DNA of 9,499 nt from Planctomycetota bacterium (GTDB lineage: Bacteria; Planctomycetota; PUPC01; DSUN01): contig VGYW01000328.1 in the NCBI GenBank assembly GCA_016872875.1, positions 1-9,499 on the forward strand, written 5' to 3'. Both the position numbers and the translations under genes were made by a program. Positions 1 to 5,039 of this stretch are shown here, in pieces; position 1 is the first letter of the stretch; the number at the start of each line of letters is the position of its first letter. The notes under the pieces were generated by a model, which worked only from the letters and a program-made list of their open reading frames with translations, had not been told where the DNA came from and did no database searches.

Positions 1-27
1 CAACGCCTTCAGACGCCGTGCATCCAT
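1..27 (-). CDS. 5' end of an unidentified gene (truncated by window)
   Basis: An ATG at 27-25 opens a frame reading MDARRLKAL that runs off the window edge. A Shine-Dalgarno sequence GGAGAG lies at 40-35, seven bases upstream, which decides this start over the ATG at 23-21 in another frame. Nine residues are too few to name a product. The upstream stretch 91-135 is more AT-rich than the rest of the window and holds a palindrome, as expected of a promoter region. Confidence 0.6.
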
Positions 28-340
28 GGTCGTTCTCTCCGGGGCTCTCTGGCCTGAAAACAGTCCCCCCGGAGTACTTAATCGGGGAAATCCTCGAAAA
101 CTTTAGGCCTTTTTTAGCGTTGTAGTGCTAAACAAGTCGCGCCGGTCAGCTTCACCTGCTGTTGCTTACCTTTCCAGGATCAAGGCCCTCGCCTGAGGGG
201 TCCGCCCCGGGAGACGCGGCCAGATTGCCGGCACGCCTTTCTCATTTCGCGGGGGTTCCGCGTGCAGGTATGCACGCTCTACCGCGGTTCCATTCGTGGT
301 GATTGGTCTGCTCGGCCGTAGGTCAGGGGCGCGCTGAAAG
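28..340. other. Intergenic region without a credible gene
   Basis: This stretch lies between the antitoxin stop at 341 and the start of the truncated gene at 27, both on the minus strand. I see no frame with family-like sequence, and no RelE/ParE toxin where one would be expected. It holds a hairpin at 260-277 (GCGTGCA, loop GGTA, TGCACGC), 64 bases past the antitoxin stop, which lacks a T-run, and the palindrome at 113-132. A 21-codon frame at 344-279 (-) overlaps the antitoxin stop as ATGA but resembles nothing known to me. Confidence 0.6.
113..132. promoter_or_regulatory. Palindrome upstream of the truncated gene, possible operator
   Basis: TTTAGC at 113-118 and GCTAAA at 127-132 form a perfect 6-bp inverted repeat around an 8-base centre (GTTGTAGT). 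It sits about 85-105 bases upstream of the ATG at 27, in the AT-rich part of the leader. A repressor operator is an inference from symmetry and position; a chance palindrome is quite possible. Confidence 0.3.
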
Positions 341-562
341 TCATCTCCCTCTCGAGATTCTGTCCTGAAGCTCCTCAAGCGACAGCAGGTTCCCTGGGTG
401 CGCGCGGTGCCTTGCGAGCCGACGGTCCAACTCGTCACGATGGCTCTGGGGAACCGGCACGCTCGCCTCGTCGGATGCAATGGTGTCCCAAAGCTCTTCC
501 AGGAGGAGAATCTTCTCCGGGGTGCTCAGGCGGGCCAGTTCCGGAATCTCAATCACACTCAT
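341..562 (-). CDS. Addiction-module component, TIGR02574-like antitoxin (orphan)
   Basis: This is a 73-residue acidic protein starting MSVIEIPELARLS. An upstream in-frame ATG exists, but AGGAG seven bases before the ATG at 562 decides the start. The sequence fits the TIGR02574 addiction-module family: a leading LSTPEKILLLEELWDTI helix, then SHRDELDRRLARHRAHP, then a final SLEELQDRI helix. Family members are normally the antitoxin of a RelE/ParE-type pair, binding the toxin and often the promoter of their own operon. No toxin follows: the next 313 bases contain only a 21-codon frame overlapping the stop. It has its own promoter at 615-643. It may be an orphan antitoxin guarding against toxins elsewhere, or the survivor of a decayed pair. 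Confidence 0.8.
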   Translation of the reverse strand: MSVIEIPELARLSTPEKILLLEELWDTIASDEASVPVPQSHRDELDRRLARHRAHPGNLLSLEELQDRISRGR

Positions 563-614
563 GGCTCGGCTCCTGCCTTCAACCTGCGGCGCGCTTCCTC
601 GTCCGACATGGCTC

Positions 615-643
615 ATGCTACAGCGCCGCTGAGGACCTGTCAA
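615..643 (-). promoter_or_regulatory. Sigma70-type promoter of the antitoxin gene
   Basis: On the minus strand, TTGACA (643-638), a 17-base spacer and TAGCAT (620-615) form a strong housekeeping-type promoter. The expected start near 608 gives a leader of about 45 bases. The spacer contains the 11-bp palindrome CAGCGGCGCTG just upstream of the -10, a plausible autoregulatory site. The promoter overlaps the last codons and TAG stop of the methyltransferase tail. Confidence 0.7.
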
Positions 644-818
644 GCGGAGCTTGCGCGACGACCATGATCTCGATCTCGTCGAGGTCGAGGGGGCGGCGGC
701 CCCAGTTGCCGGCGGTACCGCCCCAGATGTTGAGGAGGGCCAGGCCCGCCGTGCGGAAGAGGAGGATGAGTTCGGTGGGGAGGAAGCCGCGCTCGCGGAC
801 GGGGACGGGTGGCTGAAA
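618..818 (-). pseudogene. Remnant: C-terminal tail of a SAM-dependent methyltransferase
   Basis: About 66 codons of minus-strand frame end at a TAG at 620-618. They include RGFLPTELILLFRTAGLAL and then NIWGGTAGNWGRRPLDLDEI followed by EIMVVA. This is the usual end of class I SAM-dependent methyltransferases: the FTPxEL segment, the helix into the last strand, and the AGNWGRRPLDLDEIEIMV ending. The same frame upstream of about 818 reads through the other strand and frames of the glycosidase gene without recognisable sequence. The SAM-binding Rossmann core is therefore absent and there is no plausible start. It looks like the 3' stump of a deleted gene. Family assignment rests on recall of the motif. 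Confidence 0.6.
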
Positions 819-865
819 GCAGCGTTGGAGTGCTACGCAGTTCCGGTTGCGGGAAGCCGCGCCTG

Positions 866-3388
866 CTATTCGTCGGCCTGGATGGGTGCGGCAGAGAGGG
901 CGACGGCGGCGATGGCGATGCCGAAGCCGCCGAAGCGTACCTCGAGCTTGTCGGGCTTGAGGAGGCCCTCGGGGATGGGGTAGCTGCGTGTGACCCACCA
1001 CTCGGCCTTCTGCTCGCGGGGCGGGCCGGTGCGGACGAACTCCCCGATCTGTTGGCCGTTGACCGCAATGGTCTTCTTGCCGCCCTTCGGCCCCTCGGTG
1101 AGGCGGACGACGAGCCAACTGTAGCCCTTGTCGGCGAAGTCGTCGCGGGCGAGGGTGCCGGGCGCGTCGAAGCTGGCGCGCCAGGTCTCGCCCTGGTGCT
1201 CGCCGCTGGCGGCCCAGCCGTTGAGCTTCCAGCCCCGCTCGCCGATGGCGTCGCCGAGCTTCACCAGGAGGAACGGCTTGCCCGTGGCCTTGAGGGCTTT
1301 CTCGAGCGGCGACGGCTCGCGGACGAGTGCGTATTCGGCGTTGAAGCGGCGGAAGAGGCCCGTCGTGGCCCCCTGGGCACGCGGGTCCACGGGGTGCGGG
1401 ATGACGCCGTAGATGCCGTAAACGGTGTCCCAGTAGCTCTTCGTGAGGGCTCGGACGTCGAGCTTTCGGAGGCGTTCGGCCAGCTCGCGGAGGCGGGCCT
1501 TCTGCGGGAAGTCGGCGGGGTCGGCCAGAAGCTCCTCAAGCTCGCCGAGTGAGACGAGGGCCTTGTGGCCCGCGGGCAGCTTGCCCGATGCCTTTGCGAG
1601 CGCGGCAGCCTCGTCGAGGCTGGTGGCCGTTGCCGCCAGCTTGGCGAAGAGGTCGGCGAAGAAGAGCAGGCTCTTGCGGTACTCGGCAATCGTGGGCGCG
1701 AGGGGCAAGCGGGGCGCCGCGTCGGGCTTGGCCTTTTCGAGGAGAGGGATGAGCCGTGCCATCGCCTTCTCGAGCCGCTGCGGGGAGTAGGGGAACGGCG
1801 GGTAGTGCCCCCAGTCGGGGATGACCTCGAACTCTTCGAGGAGGGGGCCGATGTCGGCCAACTCGTCGCCGAAGACCAGGCGGCCATAGTCGCGGAGCAC
1901 CGCGGCCGGCTCCTGGGCGGGGTTCCACCAGGCCTCGGCGCACGCGAAGATGCTCAGGCAGTTGATGCGGGGCGACATGGTGTAGCAGATGCCGCCGGAG
2001 TAGCATCCGAGGGCCAGCTCCTCGCGGCGGCGCTCGAAGATGCGGCGGATGCGGCAGTGGGGGAAGACCGTGCTCTCGCCTTCGGTCACGCTGTAGTCCC
2101 AGGTGAGCACGGGGCAGAGCTTGGCCGCCTCCTTCGCCCAGGGGCGGCCGTCGCCGCCGTGGGTGTCCGGGTGGGCGTCGGGGCTGAAGCCGAGGTTGAT
2201 GCTCGTGAACGTGCCCGGCGGCAGTTGCGGCAGCTTGCCGAGGAAGTAGCGCATCGAGGTCGCCGTCCGCTCGGGCTTGCCGGTCCACAGCGGCACGCCC
2301 CATCCGCCGAATGGCTCGCCCCAGGTGTTGACCTCGATGGCGACGGAGGGGTTGTTCTTCTTCACGACCTTGGCCAGCTCAAGGCAGAGGTCCACGAAGG
2401 TCTCGGGCGTGCAGCCGTTCTTCGTGCAGCCGCCGGGGTCGCCGGGGAAGAAGCCGATGTAGTCGTTGCCCTTGAGCGCCCGCGACCAGTGGTCCCAGAG
2501 GGCGATGATCTCGGCGCGCTCCTTTGGGTCGTTGGGGCAGTGGTAGTGCCAGTTCTGGCCGACCGTGTTGACCGCCTGGATGGGATGGACCGCGACGCCG
2601 CGGCGCCTGGCGTAGGCGATGGCGTGGTTCATGGTCTCCGCGAAATCGGCCTGAATCTTGCCGCCCTTGAGCGCCTCGGGCGAGAAGAGGGTGGGGACGA
2701 GCCAGAACTCGAAGACGTTGTATCGGCAGGCCGAGAGCATGTCGATGAAGCGCTCCCAATCCTCGCGGCTCCAGCGGTTGACGGGCGAATCGAAGAGGAG
2801 GTTCGGGTTGTAGGCATTCTGGAGGTGTTCGGCGAAGTTGAGATAGCAGATACGCATGGGGAACTGGGGCCGCTCGACCACGCGGGCGAGGTCCGTTGTC
2901 ACCCTCTTGCCCTCGACCCTGAGCGACCGCAGGACTTCGAGCAGCCCATATCGGCAGCCGAGGGGGGAGGGCGACCAGCAGACGAGCAGCTCGCCCGCCT
3001 CCGCGTCGCTCACCCGCTCGACGACGAAGCCCTGCGGCCCCACGCGCGGCTCGAGGTGCAGCTTGCCCGCCGCCACGAGGCGCTTGATGAGCGGGTGGGC
3101 CTCGCCCACCGCTGCTACTATGGTGCTCTGCCCCGCCCCCGCGAGGGCCTTCTTCGCCCTCTCGATGCCTGCGTGGGCCGCCAACCAATCCGCTGCGTTC
3201 GTGACCAGCTCATCCTCGGACAGCGCGACGAGTTGCGCTCGCGGCGGCCCGCCCCCCGAGAGAATGAGGGGCGTGGCGGCGGGCTCGCGAACCCGTCGGA
3301 GGCCCTGCGGCCAGGTCTCTGCGGCGGATGCCATGGCGATGACTCCCAGAAGCGTGAATGTGGCGAAGGCTGGCCGACCCTTGCCCAT
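866..3388 (-). CDS. Secreted TIM-barrel glycoside hydrolase-like protein (GH20/GH67-like layout)
   Basis: This 840-residue protein starts with a signal peptide: MGKGR, hydrophobic FATFTLLGVIAMA, and a cleavage site near ASAA|ET. I chose the ATG at 3388 because the longer frame upstream has no coding character and this start places the signal peptide at the N-terminus. Residues 25-170 look like the alpha/beta domain that precedes the barrel in GH20/GH67-type enzymes. From about 175 a TIM barrel begins (FPMRICYLNFAEHLQNAYNP), with FFPGDPGG at 313-320 (Asp317), NTWGEPFGGW at 354-363 (Glu358), LTWDYSV at 428-434 and ACAEAWWNP at 482-490. A helical segment follows, and residues from about 690 look like a beta-sandwich, possibly carbohydrate-binding. 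Asp317 and Glu358 are candidate acids only. It lies 31 bases after the broken GH2 gene and was probably co-transcribed with it. The substrate is unknown. Confidence 0.75.
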   Translation of the reverse strand: MGKGRPAFATFTLLGVIAMASAAETWPQGLRRVREPAATPLILSGGGPPRAQLVALSEDELVTNAADWLAAHAGIERAKKALAGAGQSTIVAAVGEAHPLIKRLVAAGKLHLEPRVGPQGFVVERVSDAEAGELLVCWSPSPLGCRYGLLEVLRSLRVEGKRVTTDLARVVERPQFPMRICYLNFAEHLQNAYNPNLLFDSPVNRWSREDWERFIDMLSACRYNVFEFWLVPTLFSPEALKGGKIQADFAETMNHAIAYARRRGVAVHPIQAVNTVGQNWHYHCPNDPKERAEIIALWDHWSRALKGNDYIGFFPGDPGGCTKNGCTPETFVDLCLELAKVVKKNNPSVAIEVNTWGEPFGGWGVPLWTGKPERTATSMRYFLGKLPQLPPGTFTSINLGFSPDAHPDTHGGDGRPWAKEAAKLCPVLTWDYSVTEGESTVFPHCRIRRIFERRREELALGCYSGGICYTMSPRINCLSIFACAEAWWNPAQEPAAVLRDYGRLVFGDELADIGPLLEEFEVIPDWGHYPPFPYSPQRLEKAMARLIPLLEKAKPDAAPRLPLAPTIAEYRKSLLFFADLFAKLAATATSLDEAAALAKASGKLPAGHKALVSLGELEELLADPADFPQKARLRELAERLRKLDVRALTKSYWDTVYGIYGVIPHPVDPRAQGATTGLFRRFNAEYALVREPSPLEKALKATGKPFLLVKLGDAIGERGWKLNGWAASGEHQGETWRASFDAPGTLARDDFADKGYSWLVVRLTEGPKGGKKTIAVNGQQIGEFVRTGPPREQKAEWWVTRSYPIPEGLLKPDKLEVRFGGFGIAIAAVALSAAPIQADE

Positions 3389-3419
3389 GGCGCCGACCCT
3401 TCTCGTTCCCACGCTCCGC

Positions 3420-3637
3420 TCATCGAATCGCAAGCTCAGCAATCCGCAGATTGCGGTCGGCCGGCGGCTCAGTCTTCGCGTCGTAGAAGTCGTTGGTGAA
3501 GGACAGGCCCACCTCATGCTCGCCCTCGGCCACCTCGGCCTCCAGGCGAACCGTGTGCCAGCCCGGGCGGCGGAGGAAGGCATCGCCCACCTTCTTTCCG
3601 TCAATGCTCAGCGCCACATTGGGCCACGCTCCGCCTG
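3420..3637 (-). other. CBM60-like carbohydrate-binding module fragment in shifted frame
   Basis: From about 3638 the minus strand reads, one frame over from the GH2 frame, SGGAWPNVALSIDGKKVGDA and then WHTVRLEAEV, GEHEVGLSFTNDFYD and DRNLRIAELAIR before a TGA. The pattern WPN..L.(I/V)DG..VG, then G.H.V...FTND, then DRNL.(I/V) is that of calcium-dependent xylan-binding modules of the CBM36/CBM60 type. The front of the module is missing. It presumably was the C-terminal domain of the GH2 enzyme before the internal deletion. In its present frame it has no start codon of its own with a ribosome site that I can see. Confidence 0.65.
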
Positions 3638-4360
3638 AGGACGAAGTGGGGGCCATGGGTCCAGAACTCGCGGAAGCCGAAGCGGGTGCTGGCGGCTTCG
3701 ATGGGCTTTGCCCTGCGGGCCGATTCGATTGAATCGATTGATTCGACGGACAAGACATAAAGCGCCGGGTCATCCAGGCTCCACAGCCGCGGCTTCTCCC
3801 AGCGCACACGCATGGTGTGCGTTCTGGTGGAGTTGGCAGGCACCGTGGTGGTGAGCGTGCCGAGGTCCAGCACGGGCCGGCCGTCGTGGCGGGGCCAGTT
3901 GAGGACAACGGAGTGGAGCTTGGGCGTGCGCGGCTCGCCGGCCAGGTTCCGCAGGGTGAGCTCGACCTCGAGCTCCTTCCTTCGCACCGAGGCGCTGACG
4001 AAGACGTTCTCGATGTAGACATCGCCCCGCGCGATGAGGGAGACCGGCTGCCAGAGGCCGATGCGGTTGGGCTGGGAGCCGACGGGGGCCATGACGGAGT
4101 CGCGTGCCTGCTCGATGGTGCGGTGGCCGCGGCGCTTCGGCGAGAGCGCGAGCGGCTCAGCGATGACGCCCGTGACGTCCTGCACGCGGACGAGGAGCTG
4201 GTTGTCGCCCTCCCTGCGAATGTGCTTTGTGATCTCGACCTCGAAGGGCTCCCAGCCGCCGAAGTGGCCCCCAGCCTCCTGGCCGTTGACGAAGACGGTG
4301 GTGACGAACTTGGCGCCGCCGAAACGCAGGAAGATGTGCTTGGTGGTTACGGGGGCACCA

Positions 4361-4608
4361 GCACCCTCACCCCCGCCCTCTCCCCGAGGGAGAGGGGGCG
4401 GAGCACCCTCACCCCCGCCCTCTCCCCGAGGGAGAGGGGGCGGAGCACCCTCACCCCCGCCCTCTCCCCGAGGGAGAGGGGGCGGAGCACCCTCACCCCG
4501 GCCCTCTCCCCGAGGGAGAGGGGGCGGAGCACCCTCACCCCCGCCCTCTCCCCGAGGGAGAGGGGGCGGAGCACCCTCACCCCCGCCCTCTCCCCGAGGG
4601 AGAGGGGG
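4361..4608. repeat. Six tandem 42-bp palindromic repeats inside the GH2 frame
   Basis: Units begin with GCACCCTCAC at 4361, 4403, 4445, 4487, 4529 and 4571, exactly 42 bp apart and nearly identical; the fourth has C to G at 4500. Each contains CCCTCTCCC, loop CGA, GGGAGAGGG: a 9-bp hairpin. Because 42 is a multiple of three, the minus-strand GH2 frame stays open and encodes six 14-residue units (PLPRGEGGGEGAPP, one with GRGEG). The other strand reads LTPALSPRERG, a string common in spurious gene predictions from this dispersed element. A degenerate stretch at 4609-4640 may be a seventh remnant. Confidence 0.95.
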
Positions 4609-4863
4609 TAAAGTGGGGAGAGGGGGAAGGGTTCGCCGATACCACAGGAAGGGTGTGCCGGCCGCCTGCTCGACGAACGATGGCACCTTCGCCGCCTCCC
4701 ACTTCGCATCGTCAGCGGGCCGTTCGCTCGTCGCCGTGCGGCAGAGCTGCCACTCGCCATCGAGCGACACCTCGCCGCTCCATCCCACTGCGGAAAGGAG
4801 CAAGCTCAGAGCCAGAAACGCTCGGGATGCCATTGAGTATGGCTCCTGATCCTGGGGTTCTCA

Positions 4864-4948
4864 GTCGTCGTCGTTGTCGTCGTCGAATTCCAGGACGTGA
4901 AGGCGCAAGGGATTCGACGACGACGACGAGGACGAGAACGACGACGAG
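4864..4948. repeat. GTC/GAC-rich long hairpin, copy A
   Basis: The left arm (4864-4891) is built of GTCGTC units ending GTCGTCGAATTCC. The right arm (4911-4948) begins ATTCGACGACGACGACGAGG and continues in GACGAC units. Next to the roughly 20-base tip, GTCGTCGAATTCC pairs with GGGATTCGACGAC; the outer part pairs imperfectly, with the right arm about 10 bases longer. A near-copy lies at 7175-7273. If the predicted minus-strand promoter at 4985-5013 is real, this hairpin lies wholly in the leader of the GH2 transcript, ending 16 bases before its ribosome site. Confidence 0.85.
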
Positions 4949-4960
4949 TGCGATGCGCAC

Positions 4961-4989
4961 TTGATCCCGCCGCGCCGCCCGGCTACGAT
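4961..4989 (+). promoter_or_regulatory. Promoter of the TPR-DUF4253 gene (rightward half of a divergent pair)
   Basis: TTGATC (4961-4966), a 17-base spacer and TACGAT (4984-4989) give four of six matches in each element. The predicted start near 4996 leaves a leader of about 44 bases to the ATG at 5040. Its -10 overlaps the -10 of the leftward promoter on the opposite strand. Confidence 0.5.
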
Positions 4990-5013
4990 ACCACGCGGGA
5001 ACAGGGCGTGCAA
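4985..5013 (-). promoter_or_regulatory. Promoter of the GH2-glycosidase operon (leftward half of a divergent pair)
   Basis: On the minus strand, TTGCAC (5013-5008), a 17-base spacer and TATCGT (4990-4985) match sigma70 elements at three and four positions. The predicted start near 4978 gives a leader of about 145 bases that contains hairpin copy A. Five base pairs of the -10 are shared with the rightward promoter. Confidence 0.45.
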
Positions 5014-5039
5014 CCGGCCGGCCCGACGCGGTAGAGAAA

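Larger units (their letters stand above)
3420..4833 (-). pseudogene. GH2 beta-galactosidase-like gene, catalytic barrel deleted and frame broken
   Basis: The ATG at 4833 follows AGGAG at 4847-4843. The frame runs 410 residues to a TGA at 3603-3601. Residues 1-20 are a signal peptide. LDGEWQLC (24-31) and FLWYRRTL (62-69) mark the GH2 sugar-binding jelly roll, which resumes at IFLRFGGAKFVTTVFVNGQ (167-185) and ends with NRIGLWQPV (256-264). An Ig-like domain follows (about 270-385), ending in RFGFREFWTHGPHFVL (384-399). In intact GH2 enzymes this point leads into the catalytic TIM barrel. Here the frame ends within 11 codons, while an adjacent frame carries the end of a carbohydrate-binding module to a TGA at 3422-3420. 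The barrel with its acid/base and nucleophile glutamates is absent. Residues about 70-160 are an inserted Pro/Gly-rich repeat. Most likely this is a non-functional deletion derivative; an assembly error is the alternative. Confidence 0.75.

Noticed and set aside
113..132. BlaI/MecI-type operator (ACTACA half-site)
   Set aside because: Only one half resembles the TACA...TGTA pattern. The symmetry here is TTTAGC/GCTAAA, and the nine visible residues of the gene do not resemble BlaI.
809..3499. Long open frames on the plus strand opposite the 840-residue protein (809-1552 and 1565-3499)
   Set aside because: They are antisense shadows caused by high third-position GC in the real gene. They contain no recognisable motifs, while the minus strand has a signal peptide and coherent domains.
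4361..4608. CRISPR-like array of regular repeats
   Set aside because: Units are contiguous with no variable spacers, the period is 42 bp throughout, and the units are coding in the GH2 frame. It is a tandem repeat, not a CRISPR array.
4347..4760. Proteins such as LTPALSPRERG or PLSLGERAGVRVL repeats read from the 42-bp array
   Set aside because: These are well-known spurious translations of this palindromic repeat, with no ribosome site or domain.
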